Source: an uncultured Anderseniella sp.
GTDB lineage: Bacteria; Pseudomonadota; Alphaproteobacteria; Rhizobiales; Aestuariivirgaceae
NCBI GenBank assembly: GCA_947488295.1
Contig: CANKYU010000001.1
Location: 310,001 to 374,000 of the forward strand
DNA length: 64,000 bases
Direction of reading: 5' to 3'
The notes beneath the pieces are model-generated. The model searched no databases and was not told the origin of the DNA. It saw only the letters and a list, made by a program, of their open reading frames with translations. A program made the translations under genes and the position numbers. Shown in pieces: positions 44,194-53,992 of this stretch. The number at the start of each line of letters is the position of its first letter. Position 1 is the first letter of the stretch.

Positions 44194-45018
44194 ATGAGTA
44201 GTGACACGACATTCAAGACTGGACTGACGCGTCGTGGCTTTTGCGCCACAGGCCTGACGTCGCTGGTTGCGCTGTCTGCATGCAGCAGCACCGACAAGGC
44301 GCTGGAACCTTTGTCTCCCAGGGTCATGGCTGACCTGCACAGGAACAATCTGAAGGTTGGCGCGCCGCTGTTTGTCCGCGTGTTCAAGGAAGAAAACCAG
44401 ATGGAGGTCTGGTTGCAGCAGGCTTACGGACCGTTTGTACTGTTCCGCACCTATGACATCTGCAGCCGGTCCGGTGTACTGGGACCGAAATTCAAGGAAG
44501 GCGACCGGCAGGCACCGGAAGGCTTCTACATGGTGTCGCAACGCCAGATGAATCCGAAGTCGGAGTATTATCTCTCCTTCAACCTTGGTTTTCCCAACGC
44601 GTTTGACAAATCCCTCGGCCGCACCGGCACACACCTGATGGTGCATGGCGGATGCCGTTCAGCGGGCTGCTATGCCATCACCGATGACCATATCAAGGAA
44701 TTGTTCTCGCTGGCGCGTGAAGCCTTTCTGTACGGCCAGAAGGAGTTTCCGGTACATGCGTTTCCGTTTCGTATGACCGAGCAGAACCTGTTGCGCTATG
44801 CCGGACATCCGCACGAGGCCTACTGGCGCGACCTGAAGGTGGGGTACGACTATTTCGAGCAGACGCGGCAGCCGCCGACGGTTGCCGTCAAGCAGCAGCG
44901 TTATGTGTTCATGCCGCACAACATAACCGTGCCGCCGGAATTCGAGGTGAAGCAGGCATCCGCAGATCCGCTCGCACCGCAGCTCATTCGCGGCTGGCGG
45001 GCCGGTGAGTGGAAGTAA
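44194..45018 (+). CDS. YafK-like L,D-transpeptidase, probable lipoprotein (second of a tandem pair)
   Basis: 274 residues from the ATG at 44194. The N-terminus TRRGFCATGLTSLVALSACSS has twin arginines and ends in a lipobox (LSAC), so it is probably lipidated. The catalytic domain repeats that of the neighbour: GPKFKEGDRQAPEGFYMV, LSFNLGFPNAFDKSLGRTG, active site H151-GGCRSAG-C159. It has a longer C-terminal tail after the shared domain. Two different anchors, helix and lipid, would place the paralogues in different membranes. A short hairpin follows the stop (AACCGG-ACAATG-CCGGTT, 45024-45041). Confidence 0.9.
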   Translation: MSSDTTFKTGLTRRGFCATGLTSLVALSACSSTDKALEPLSPRVMADLHRNNLKVGAPLFVRVFKEENQMEVWLQQAYGPFVLFRTYDICSRSGVLGPKFKEGDRQAPEGFYMVSQRQMNPKSEYYLSFNLGFPNAFDKSLGRTGTHLMVHGGCRSAGCYAITDDHIKELFSLAREAFLYGQKEFPVHAFPFRMTEQNLLRYAGHPHEAYWRDLKVGYDYFEQTRQPPTVAVKQQRYVFMPHNITVPPEFEVKQASADPLAPQLIRGWRAGEWK

Positions 45019-45063
45019 GGTTGAACCGGACAATGCCGGTTATCGCCGGTGTTGAACGGTGCC

Positions 45064-45354
45064 CTACAAAGACGCGGCATTGGTGAATTTTACACCCAGG
45101 TTCCGGCCATCACGCCAAACAACCTCGCACTCATAGATGTGGTCAATTTCGGGAACGAACAGTTTGAAACGGGCAGTGATGATATCAACTTCCGTCATCT
45201 GCAACTTCGCGCCTGAGTCAGAAAAATCAAGTATCATGCAATCGATGGTCGCTTCTGAATTGGCAATGATGGCACTTGCACCGATCCTCACGTTTCTGCG
45301 CCCGGACCGGCGTCTTTCCTGAAACTGGATGATGGTATTTTCTTGCTTGGGCAT
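45064..45354 (-). CDS. PilZ-domain protein (c-di-GMP binding)
   Basis: 96 residues, essentially a single PilZ domain. The c-di-GMP motif RxxxR is present in ERRRSGRRNVRI, followed by the D-x-S-x-x-G box in LDFSDSGAKLQM. The strand pattern CEVVWRDGRNLGVKF closes the barrel and is typical of small rhizobial PilZ proteins. Without an output domain it probably works by protein contact. It is convergent with the lipoprotein transpeptidase gene. Confidence 0.92.
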   Translation of the reverse strand: MPKQENTIIQFQERRRSGRRNVRIGASAIIANSEATIDCMILDFSDSGAKLQMTEVDIITARFKLFVPEIDHIYECEVVWRDGRNLGVKFTNAASL

Positions 45355-45479
45355 GGGGTTATCTTTCGCTCGACAACAAAGTGGAAAGCATATGTTGAAA
45401 TCGTGTACGTTGTATTGCGGAATAGATAAAATTTATCTGATTGAAAAATCCGCTGGTCCCGGTTTTGAACCGGTGACGT

Positions 45480-46502
45480 TCACAGGTTTTCTTTGAGAAG
45501 CACCTCGATACGGATTTTTTCCTGTGAGGCTACCGGCGGGCGATTGTCACTTCTTGCTCTCATGATACGCACCGCGCTTCGCACCGCGTGTCCGGGATTT
45601 TGGGCGATGATGGCGTCGATCTGCTCATCTCTTATTGACGCTTCGCTGAACGGCGTTCGCTCGTGAACCACAACGGCAAGTTTTTCCAGGTCATAACAGC
45701 CAGCTATGTGGGTTACGGGTATTCTGGCCTCGGAGCTCATGACGTAGACCGCGACAATGTCATCGTGATGTTCGAATGTTCTGGCGATGATCCTTCCGGT
45801 CCGGGCTTCGTCCCCGTGGGTTTCCAAAGACGGCAAGGCAGACAGGTCCGGAAACCTTGAGTTCAGAATGTTGTCGAACCCCAGCCGGCGCTGAATGGCG
45901 TCCAGGGATTGCATGGTTTCGGCGACGACCATGATCTTTCCGGTTTTCCCGCTCAGGAAACGGCCCAGGATCCGGCCCGCGGTGGCGCCGGCGGCAAAGT
46001 TGTCGACGCCGACAAAGTCCAGATTTTCCAGTTTCTCCTGGCCGGACAGAAACTGGACAACCTTGATTCCACGTTCGTACAACCGAGCCATCGAATCGCG
46101 CACCTGCGGGGATTCCGGGGCCATGATGGCCACGCCGTCGACTTCGTTCCGGTCCAGAGATGCGAGGTAGTTGGCGACCAGGTGCGGATCGTCCATCGGA
46201 ATTTGCTGTGCCTGGACGGCAGTCAGGTCGGATTTGAGCGCCTCATTTACCTCGTCGACCTGATCCAGCAGTTCCTTGAGATACTGATCGCCTGCAACAG
46301 GAAACAGAAACCTGAAACGATACTCCTTGCTCCTGGCCAGGTTGACCGCCGCCAGGTTTCTCACAAAGCCAATCCTGCGAATGGCATCGTTGACTTTCAG
46401 GACGGTTTTCTCGCTGACATTGGGGCGTTCGTTCAGGACACGGTCCACTGTTGCCAGGCTCACTCCCGCAGCTTTTGCCAGGTCCTTTGTTGTTGGTCGC
46501 AT
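45480..46502 (-). CDS. LacI-family transcriptional regulator
   Basis: 340 residues from the ATG at 46502. The helix-turn-helix is at residues 4-23 (TTKDLAKAAGVSLATVDRVL), with the hinge ending RRIGFVRNLAA. The C-terminal half is a type-I periplasmic-binding-protein fold with GRILGRFLSGKTGKIMVV and RRLGFDNIL. The ATVDRVLN hinge subtype occurs in regulators of polyol and pentose transport operons. It is divergent from the ABC-kinase operon. Two 18-bp palindromes in the gap, one inside the operon promoter, are the likely operators. The effector is probably the transported sugar or its kinase product. Confidence 0.93.
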   Translation of the reverse strand: MRPTTKDLAKAAGVSLATVDRVLNERPNVSEKTVLKVNDAIRRIGFVRNLAAVNLARSKEYRFRFLFPVAGDQYLKELLDQVDEVNEALKSDLTAVQAQQIPMDDPHLVANYLASLDRNEVDGVAIMAPESPQVRDSMARLYERGIKVVQFLSGQEKLENLDFVGVDNFAAGATAGRILGRFLSGKTGKIMVVAETMQSLDAIQRRLGFDNILNSRFPDLSALPSLETHGDEARTGRIIARTFEHHDDIVAVYVMSSEARIPVTHIAGCYDLEKLAVVVHERTPFSEASIRDEQIDAIIAQNPGHAVRSAVRIMRARSDNRPPVASQEKIRIEVLLKENL

Positions 46503-46574
46503 TGCTGTATCCCGTCCGGATATCGTGTGTTTTAGGCGTAGGTTTTCAATAGATACATCAAAAAAGCAAGAAAA

Positions 46575-46592
46575 TTGATGTGCGCACCTCAA
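46575..46592. promoter_or_regulatory. LacI-type operator O1
   Basis: TTGATGTGCGCACCTCAA is an imperfect palindrome that shares the half-site ACCTCAA and the central TGCGCA type with O2. It lies between the regulator gene and O2, 30 bp from O2 centre to centre, about three helical turns. It would serve repression of the regulator gene or cooperative binding. Confidence 0.75.
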
Positions 46593-46599
46593 AAATGAC

Positions 46600-46628
46600 T
46601 TGCATTGAGGTACGCACCTCAATTATAG
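46600..46628 (+). promoter_or_regulatory. sigma70-like promoter with LacI-type operator O2 in its spacer
   Basis: TTGCAT (46600-46605), a 17-base spacer and TTATAG (46623-46628) form a good promoter. The operator TTGAGGTACGCACCTCAA (46605-46622) fills that spacer exactly and overlaps the last base of the -35. Binding would exclude RNA polymerase. It drives the binding-protein gene at 46758. Confidence 0.78.
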
Positions 46629-46757
46629 GGTAGAAGGTGGCTGAAACCAGTACTGCGTGGGCGGTGCGGGATTGAGTTGCGACGACATTACCAGACAAGG
46701 CGCGTAAGGAGGCGGAGACCCCGGGACGCCGGAACACCTTTAGGGAGGTTTTCGACT

Positions 46758-48092
46758 ATGAGACACAATTTCATGAAATCCGTTGCCGCTGCCGGCATGC
46801 TGGCGGGCGCTGTTGCTGTCAGCTCGACTTCGTCGGCCCAGGCTGAGGACCTGACGCTGTGCTGGGCCGCATGGGATCCGGCAAATGCCCTCGTGGAACT
46901 GAGCAAGGATTTCGAAGCCAAATCCGGTCACAAGATGAAATTCGAGTTTGTGCCCTGGCCGAACTTTGCCGACCGTATGCTCAACGAACTCAATTCCGGC
47001 GGCAAGCTGTGTGACCTCATGATCGGGGACAGCCAGTGGATCGGCGGTTCTGCGGAAAATGGCCACTACGTCAAGCTGAACGATTTCTTCAAGAAGGAAG
47101 GAATCGACATGGCCGACTTCATTCCTGCGACAGTAACCGGCTACGCCGAATGGCCGAAAGGCACGCCGAACTACTGGGCCCTGCCGGCGTTTGGTGACGT
47201 TGTCGGCTGGACCTATCGCAAGGACTGGTTCGCCCGCCCCGAATTACAGGCCGAATTCAAACAGAAGTACGGTCGTGATCTGGATGCGCCAAAATCTCTT
47301 GAAGAACTGAAGCAGGTGGCCGAATTCTTTCAGGGCCGCGAAATCGATGGCAAGAAGGTCTACGGCGCCTCGATCTATACCGAGCGCGGTTCCGAAGGCA
47401 TCACCATGGGCGTTACCAACGCCCTGTACAATTACGGATTCCAGTACGGCAATCCGGACAAGCCTTACGAACTGGAAGGTTTCGTGAATTCCGAGCAGGC
47501 TGCAAAAGGTCTGGAATTCTACAAGTCGCTTTACGATTGCTGCACACCTCCGGGTTCTTCCGACTGGTACATGTCGGAAAACATTGATGCCTACAAATCC
47601 GGTCAGGTCGCAATGCAGATGAATTTCGCCTTCATCTGGCCCGGTGTTGAGGCGGATCCGAACGTCGGTGGCGGCAAGTCAGGCTATTTTCCAAACCCTG
47701 CCGGTCCGGGCGGTCACTTCGCTCAGCTTGGGGGCCAGGGTATTTCCGTTGTTGCTTATTCCGACAAGCAGGACGCAGCACTTGAGTACATCAAGTGGTT
47801 TGCGCAACCTGAAGTCCAGCAGAAATGGTGGAAGGCGGGCGGCTACTCCGCGCTTCGCGCTGTCGTCGAAGATCCGGGGTTTGCCACGAGCCAGCCTTAT
47901 GCCCAAACCTTCCTGGACTCCATGGCGATCGTGAAGGACTTCTGGGCTGAACCGTCCTATGCTTCGTTGCTCCTGGCCATGCAGTCGCGCGTTCACAACT
48001 ATGTTGTGGCCGGGCAGGGCACTGCAAAAGAAGCGCTCGACGGGCTGGTCAAGGACTGGGACGAAGTCTTTGAGGACGAAGGCAAGAAGTAA
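46758..48092 (+). CDS. ABC transporter sugar/polyol-binding protein
   Basis: 444 residues from the ATG at 46758, with GGGAGG nine bases upstream. A Sec signal peptide is present (MKSVAAAGMLAGAVAVSSTSSAQAE). The family-1 solute-binding fold includes FEAKSGHKMKFEFVPWPNF, GDVVGWTYRKDWF, EFFQGREIDGKKVYG and QQKWWKAGGYSALR. Two vicinal cysteines occur in YKSLYDCCTPPG, an uncommon site in this family that could form a structural disulphide. It is the first gene of the operon. A perfect hairpin follows it, before the permeases. Confidence 0.93.
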   Translation: MRHNFMKSVAAAGMLAGAVAVSSTSSAQAEDLTLCWAAWDPANALVELSKDFEAKSGHKMKFEFVPWPNFADRMLNELNSGGKLCDLMIGDSQWIGGSAENGHYVKLNDFFKKEGIDMADFIPATVTGYAEWPKGTPNYWALPAFGDVVGWTYRKDWFARPELQAEFKQKYGRDLDAPKSLEELKQVAEFFQGREIDGKKVYGASIYTERGSEGITMGVTNALYNYGFQYGNPDKPYELEGFVNSEQAAKGLEFYKSLYDCCTPPGSSDWYMSENIDAYKSGQVAMQMNFAFIWPGVEADPNVGGGKSGYFPNPAGPGGHFAQLGGQGISVVAYSDKQDAALEYIKWFAQPEVQQKWWKAGGYSALRAVVEDPGFATSQPYAQTFLDSMAIVKDFWAEPSYASLLLAMQSRVHNYVVAGQGTAKEALDGLVKDWDEVFEDEGKK

Positions 48093-48120
48093 CCATCAGA
48101 ACCGTTACTTCTCAAGGGCA

Positions 48121-48157
48121 TGCGAAGCCGGATAGGTTGATGACCACCGGCTTCGCA
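48121..48157 (+). promoter_or_regulatory. Perfect 11-bp stem-loop after the ABC binding-protein gene
   Basis: TGCGAAGCCGG (48121-48131) and CCGGCTTCGCA (48147-48157) pair perfectly over a 15-base loop. It lies 28 bases after the binding-protein stop and 30 before the first permease. It likely protects the upstream message or reduces read-through; no T run follows. Confidence 0.75.
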
Positions 48158-48186
48158 GACACCAACACGCTTTTCACGAGTTCGAT

Positions 48187-49130
48187 ATGCCTGACACCGC
48201 CATAGAACGCGCCGCACGGTCGACGCCGCCGGCTGTCGCAAATCGCCTGAAGGGTCTCTCGGACCGGGGCCTGGCCATGCTGTTTGTGGCGCCCACCATC
48301 GTCCTGCTGCTGGCCATAAACATCTTTCCGCTTATCTGGACGATCTATCTCAGCTTCACCAACTACCGTGTGAACCGCCCGAACAGGGATGTCGACTTCG
48401 TCGGATTGCGCAATTACGAGCGCATCCTCAACGACGCCGACATCTGGCTGACGATGCAGGCAACGGCACACTTTCTGATCTGGACCATTGTCCTGCAAGT
48501 CCTGATCGGCTTTACGCTGGCCTACCTGATAAATAAAAAGTTCAAAGGCAACGATCTCTGGACGACCATTATCGTGTTGCCGATGATGCTGTCTCCTGCC
48601 GTGGTCGGCAACTTCTGGACCTTCCTCTATCAACCTCAAATCGGCCTGTTCAATTATGTTGTCGGGTTTCTGACCGGCGCTGATCCGTCGAGCTTTTCCA
48701 TGATCGGAGAGGTTTCACTGGCGCCGTGGTCGATCATCATCGTGGATACGTGGATGTGGACCCCGTTTGTGATGCTCATCTGTCTGGCAGGGCTGCGCTC
48801 GATCCCGGACTCCATCTACGAGGCGGCCGAGTGTGACCGGGCAAGCAAGTGGCGCCAGTTCTGGACCATTACCATTCCAATGGTTCTGCCGTTCCTGATG
48901 CTTGCTGTTCTGTTTCGCGGCATCGAAAACTTCAAGATGTTCGATCTGGTGGTTCAGCTTACCGGCGGCGGGCCGGGCTCCACCACCGAACTGACGTCGG
49001 TCAACCTCAAGCGCGAAGCTTTTGAGAAATGGCGCACCGGTTATGCGTCTGCATACGCGGTCATTCTGTTCGTCACGATATTCGGACTGGCATCGATTTA
49101 CGTGAAAGCGCTGAACAAGGTGAAAGAACG

Positions 49131-49134
<4 letters not shown>
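48187..49134 (+). CDS. ABC transporter permease (carbohydrate type, MalF-like)
   Basis: 315 residues. It has six predicted transmembrane helices, starting with LAMLFVAPTIVLLLAINIFPL, after a 30-residue cytoplasmic N-terminus. The EAA coupling loop is recognisable as YEAAECDRASKWRQFWTITIPMVLPF. The C-terminal hydrophobic segment is AYAVILFVTIFGLASIYV. It pairs with the second permease, whose ATG overlaps its stop by four bases (ATGA). Together they form the membrane channel of the importer. Confidence 0.93.
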
Positions 49135-50065
<931 letters not shown>

Positions 50066-50069
<4 letters not shown>

Positions 50070-50254
50070 ATGGTTTTTTTGACGGGTTGCTGAGTTTGAG
50101 GCGTGGTGCCTGGGAAATGGTTGCGTCTTTCCTGATCGCTGTCGGCGTCATCATGCTGATGCAGCCGTTCATACTGTCGCTGTTCACCTACTCGTTCATT
50201 GTGACCCTGGTCGGGACAGTGATGTTCATCATTGTCAGCCACTTTCCGGAGTAA
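50066..50254 (+). CDS. Small two-helix membrane protein in the ABC operon (62 aa)
   Basis: 62 residues, translationally coupled to the permease by an ATGA overlap and followed after 3 bases by the ATPase gene. It has two hydrophobic segments, MVASFLIAVGVIMLMQPFIL and FTYSFIVTLVGTVMFIIV, with a basic start (SLRRGAWE). No charged catalytic residue is obvious. Small membrane proteins are known in some rhizobial sugar ABC operons, for example the DUF2160 protein in the glycerol system, but I do not see that family here. The position strongly suggests an accessory subunit of the transporter. Function unknown. Confidence 0.75.
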
Positions 50255-50257
50255 TCC

Positions 50258-51355
50258 ATGGCACAGATAAGAATTGAAAATGTGCGTAAGGAATTCGGGG
50301 CGTTCGTGGCTGTCCGGTCTTCAACCTTCACCATTGAGGACGGCGAGTTTTTCATGCTCCTGGGACCGTCAGGGTGTGGCAAAACCACGACCCTTCGAAT
50401 GATGGCAGGCCTGGAACTGCCGACCAGCGGACAAATTTATATTGACGGTGAAGAAGTCGGCATGAAGCCCGCTTCGCAACGCGACATCGCTTTCGTCTTT
50501 CAGATGTTTGCGCTTTACCCGCACATGAACGTGGGCAGGAACATGTCCTACCCGCTGCTAAGCCAGGGCATGTCGAAATCGGATGCCCAGAAGAAGGTGA
50601 TCGAAGTTGCGAGAATTCTGGGTATTGAAGACATTCTGAACAAGCCGGTCGGCGGTCTGTCCGGCGGCGACAGGCAGCGGGTTGCCCTGGGCCGGGCTAT
50701 TGTTCGTGAACCGAAGGCGTTTTTCATGGATGAGCCCCTGGGAGCGCTGGATGCCGAATTTCGCGAGCATATGGCAGAAGAACTTCGTGCCCTGCATGAC
50801 CGGATGGGGGCAACGACGGTCTACGTAACCCATGATCAGCTCGAAGCGCTGCAGATGGGCGACAAGATCGTGGTGATGAACCACGGTGTCGTGGAACAGT
50901 TTGGCAAACCGCAAGACATTTACGACTGGCCGGCCACAAAATTTGTAGCCGGCTTTATCGGTTCGCCGGCCATGAACTTCCTCGATTTTGAGGGAATGAT
51001 CGGTTCAGGTGCGAACAGCGTGGATCTGAGTGGGCATAAAGTTACGGTCCCCAGGACCAGACAGGGGGCAAAGGGAAAATTGACGCTCGGCGTTCGACCC
51101 GAACACATTCACTTTAATGACAAGTCTGAATATCGTGGCTCGGTAATCGCGACCGAGTACCTCGGCACGACGCAAATCGTGACGCTCAAGACCCCAAATG
51201 GTGAAGTCAAGGCTCGTGTTCCGTCGCACGTATCCGTGACCAGGGACGAAAGGATCGGACTCGAGTTCGACGCCCGCACACTCTCGGTGTTCGAAGCAGA
51301 CAAGGGACATGTCCTGGTGTCTGAAGCGAACGAGGGAGTTTTGAATCATGGCTGA
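50258..51355 (+). CDS. ABC transporter ATP-binding protein 1 (MalK/UgpC-type)
   Basis: 365 residues. Walker A GPSGCGKTT at 36-44, Q-loop FVFQMFALYPHMNV, signature LSGGDRQRVALGRA, Walker B AFFMDEPLGALDAEFRE and H-loop YVTHDQLEALQM. A C-terminal TOBE/OB regulatory domain follows (LTLGVRPEHIHFN). GGAG lies upstream of the ATG. Its last eight bases overlap the second ATPase gene. The signature LSGGDRQ, in place of LSGGQRQ, and the FQMFAL in place of FQNYAL are slight deviations shared with the GlpT-like branch. Confidence 0.94.
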   Translation: MAQIRIENVRKEFGAFVAVRSSTFTIEDGEFFMLLGPSGCGKTTTLRMMAGLELPTSGQIYIDGEEVGMKPASQRDIAFVFQMFALYPHMNVGRNMSYPLLSQGMSKSDAQKKVIEVARILGIEDILNKPVGGLSGGDRQRVALGRAIVREPKAFFMDEPLGALDAEFREHMAEELRALHDRMGATTVYVTHDQLEALQMGDKIVVMNHGVVEQFGKPQDIYDWPATKFVAGFIGSPAMNFLDFEGMIGSGANSVDLSGHKVTVPRTRQGAKGKLTLGVRPEHIHFNDKSEYRGSVIATEYLGTTQIVTLKTPNGEVKARVPSHVSVTRDERIGLEFDARTLSVFEADKGHVLVSEANEGVLNHG

Positions 51356-52355
51356 GGTGGTTCTTGACAATGTCACCAAGAGCTTCGGTGACACCGTTGC
51401 CCTCGACCAGGTGTCAATGACCATCGAAGATGGATCATTCGTGGTTCTGCTCGGGCCAACCGGAGCGGGCAAGACGACGACCTTGCGGATGGTCTCCGGT
51501 CTGGATACCCCCGACAGTGGTGACGTGCTGGTCGACGGACGGTCCATGAAGGGTCTCATGCCGGCGCTGCGCAATGTGGCGATGGTATTCCAGCAATACT
51601 CGCTGTATCCACATTTGACGGTTCGGCAAAACCTGGAGTTCCCCCTGAAATCGCCACTTCTCAACACGCCGCAGAACGAAATCGACCAGAAGGTCGCGGC
51701 GGTTTCCGAGATCCTGCAGATCACGCACAAACTGGACAACAAGACCACGGCATTGTCCGGTGGCGAAATGCAGCGTGTTTCAATTGGCCGGGCACTGGTG
51801 CGCGACCCGTCGATCTATCTCATGGACGAGCCGCTCAGCTCACTGGATGCAAAATTGCGCGCTGATCTTCGCATTGAACTGAAGGGCATTCAGGCAAACT
51901 CGGGCGCGACACTCCTGTACGTCACCCATGACCAGATCGAAGCCATGACAATGGCAACCCATGTAGGCGTTCTCGACAGTGGAAAGCTGGTTCAGTTCGG
52001 GCCGCCGCGTGAAATCTATGAAAATCCCATCAGCATTTATGCCGCGAGCCGTCTGGGCCAGCCGCGGATCAACATTGTTCCGGCACACCTGTTCGAGGGA
52101 GCGCCTGCCGGTGCCAAACTGATCGGGTTGAGGCCTGAACAGATTGCACAGGGCACAGGTGAAGAAAGTTTCGTTACCCGCGTTGAGCACCTTGGGGACC
52201 AGACCCGGCTTCACCTTTCGTTCAAAGACCATGACCTGATCACCGTCACCGACGCTCATACCGAGCTCAAAACCGGAGACATCGTGAAAATCAAGCCGCA
52301 GAAGCCGTTCTATTTTGATGCAAGCGGCGCTCGAATTGCAGGAAGGGAGAACTAA
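51348..52355 (+). CDS. ABC transporter ATP-binding protein 2 (MalK-like)
   Basis: 335 residues. Walker A GPTGAGKTT at 36-44, Q-loop FQQYSLYPHLTV, signature LSGGEMQRVSIGRA, Walker B IYLMDEPLSSLDAKLRA, H-loop YVTHDQIEAMTM. The C-terminal domain is shorter than in the first ATPase. The presence of two different ATPases implies a heterodimer, as in the rhizobial glycerol GlpST transporter. The gene ends with TAA directly against the kinase ATG (52356). Confidence 0.94.
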   Translation: MAEVVLDNVTKSFGDTVALDQVSMTIEDGSFVVLLGPTGAGKTTTLRMVSGLDTPDSGDVLVDGRSMKGLMPALRNVAMVFQQYSLYPHLTVRQNLEFPLKSPLLNTPQNEIDQKVAAVSEILQITHKLDNKTTALSGGEMQRVSIGRALVRDPSIYLMDEPLSSLDAKLRADLRIELKGIQANSGATLLYVTHDQIEAMTMATHVGVLDSGKLVQFGPPREIYENPISIYAASRLGQPRINIVPAHLFEGAPAGAKLIGLRPEQIAQGTGEESFVTRVEHLGDQTRLHLSFKDHDLITVTDAHTELKTGDIVKIKPQKPFYFDASGARIAGREN

Positions 52356-53975
52356 ATGTCTCAGTTCATGAACAAGAAGGAGGACATCGTCACCGAAGCC
52401 GTTGACGGTGTTGTTGCTGCTTCGGGTGGCAGGCTGGCGCGGCTGGATGGTTATCCTCACATTCGTGTGGTGGTCCGCAATGACTGGGACAAGTCAAAGG
52501 TTGCCCTGGTTTCAGGCGGCGGTTCCGGCCACGAACCCGCCCATGCCGGCTTTGTCGGCGATGGCATGCTGACAGCAGCTGTTTGTGGCGACGTCTTCGC
52601 CTCGCCCAGTGTCGATGCAGTACTGGCCGGCATTCTGGCCGTGACGGGCCCGGCTGGCTGTTTGCTGATCGTGAAAAACTACACGGGCGACAGGCTGAAC
52701 TTCGGCCTTGCTGCTGAGCGGGCGAAAGCCTTCGGCCTCAACGTTGAAATGGTTGTCGTGGATGATGATATCGCGCTACCCGATCTGCCGCAGGCCCGCG
52801 GTGTCGCAGGCACGCTTTTCGTTCACAAGATTGCCGGTGCCCTTGCGGAGCAGGGTCAGGACCTGGAAACGGTTGCCCGGGCAGCGCGGAAAGTGATTGC
52901 AGGTACAAGAAGTATCGGCATGTCGCTGGACACCTGCACGGTACCCGGTTCGCCCAAGGAACTCAGAATTCCCGACGGCATGGCTGAACTGGGATTGGGA
53001 ATTCACGGCGAGGCCGGTGTTGAGCAGGTGACGTTCCACGGCGCAAAAGAAGCCGTCGCCGCAGTTGCCGGCAAATTGTTGGCGGCAACTGATGACACAC
53101 CGCACGTCGCGCTTGTCAACAACCTTGGCGGCGCATCCGTACTGGAAATGCTGGTGTTGGCACATGAACTTAGCCAGTCTCCCCTCGCAGACCGGGTAAC
53201 TCACATTGTCGGCCCGGCTGCGATGATGACGTCTCTGGACATGCGCGGTTTCTCTGTATCGCTTTATCCGGCTGACGGCGGCGAGATTGAATTGTTGCGA
53301 GCGGCCACGCCACTTGCCGCATGGCCGGGTGTGTCGGCAATCGGACCAGTTGACATCGTTGCGCTTCCCGATGGCCTGACGCCTGTTTCACCGCTACCGT
53401 CAGAACATGCGGAGACCGGCGCATTCCTGACGGGGTGTTGCAAGGTTCTGATTGCCGCGGAAGATGATCTGAACGCGCTGGATGCCAAGTCCGGTGATGG
53501 CGATACCGGGTCAACGCTGGCAGGTGCTGCGCGCGCACTCATTGCGGCCATGGATCGTTTGCCGTTGGCCGATCATACCCAGCTGTTTCGAGCCATCGGG
53601 CTTGAGTTGAGCCAGACCATGGGTGGCTCGTCCGGAGTATTGCTTGCCATCTTTTTTGCTGCGTCCGGCGATGGTGCGTCGAGCGGTCTGCCAATGCGCG
53701 AGGCATTGAAGGCCGGCCTTTCGCGCATGCAGGAGACAGGGGGTGCCCAGATTGGGGACCGCACAATGATTGATGCACTGGCGCCGGCACTTGATGCGCT
53801 GGAAAACGGTTTGCCGGCTGCGGCGAAGGCCGCGCGTTCCGGTGCAGATCACACGGCCACCATACTTCAGGCCAAGGCCGGTCGTGCGGCCTACATCAAC
53901 GCCAAGCAACTGGAAGGCCATGCGGACCCCGGCGCAGAAGCCGTGGCTCGCCTGTTTGAGCATCTGGCAGAGTGA
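52356..53975 (+). CDS. Dihydroxyacetone-type kinase, fused DhaK-DhaL (ATP-dependent)
   Basis: 539 residues, preceded by GGAAGGGAG seven bases before the ATG. The N-terminal DhaK domain (to about 325) has SGGGSGHEPAHAGFVG and GIHGEAG with the substrate-binding H217, which forms a hemiaminal with the ketone. The C-terminal DhaL domain (about 360-539) has DAKSGDGDTGST with the Mg-ATP aspartates, MGGSSGVLLAIFF and GDRTMIDALAPALDAL. As a single chain it uses ATP and needs no PTS. Known substrates in the family include dihydroxyacetone, glyceraldehyde and erythrulose. It closes the ABC operon; no dehydrogenase making the ketose is in the window. Confidence 0.93.
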   Translation: MSQFMNKKEDIVTEAVDGVVAASGGRLARLDGYPHIRVVVRNDWDKSKVALVSGGGSGHEPAHAGFVGDGMLTAAVCGDVFASPSVDAVLAGILAVTGPAGCLLIVKNYTGDRLNFGLAAERAKAFGLNVEMVVVDDDIALPDLPQARGVAGTLFVHKIAGALAEQGQDLETVARAARKVIAGTRSIGMSLDTCTVPGSPKELRIPDGMAELGLGIHGEAGVEQVTFHGAKEAVAAVAGKLLAATDDTPHVALVNNLGGASVLEMLVLAHELSQSPLADRVTHIVGPAAMMTSLDMRGFSVSLYPADGGEIELLRAATPLAAWPGVSAIGPVDIVALPDGLTPVSPLPSEHAETGAFLTGCCKVLIAAEDDLNALDAKSGDGDTGSTLAGAARALIAAMDRLPLADHTQLFRAIGLELSQTMGGSSGVLLAIFFAASGDGASSGLPMREALKAGLSRMQETGGAQIGDRTMIDALAPALDALENGLPAAAKAARSGADHTATILQAKAGRAAYINAKQLEGHADPGAEAVARLFEHLAE

Positions 53976-53992
53976 TCTAATCACAACTCGCT

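Noticed and set aside
45448..45482. tRNA-like T-arm segment (CCCGGTTTTGAACCGG) near the lacI end
   Set aside because: The palindrome resembles a T-arm but no acceptor, D-arm or anticodon arm can be built around it.
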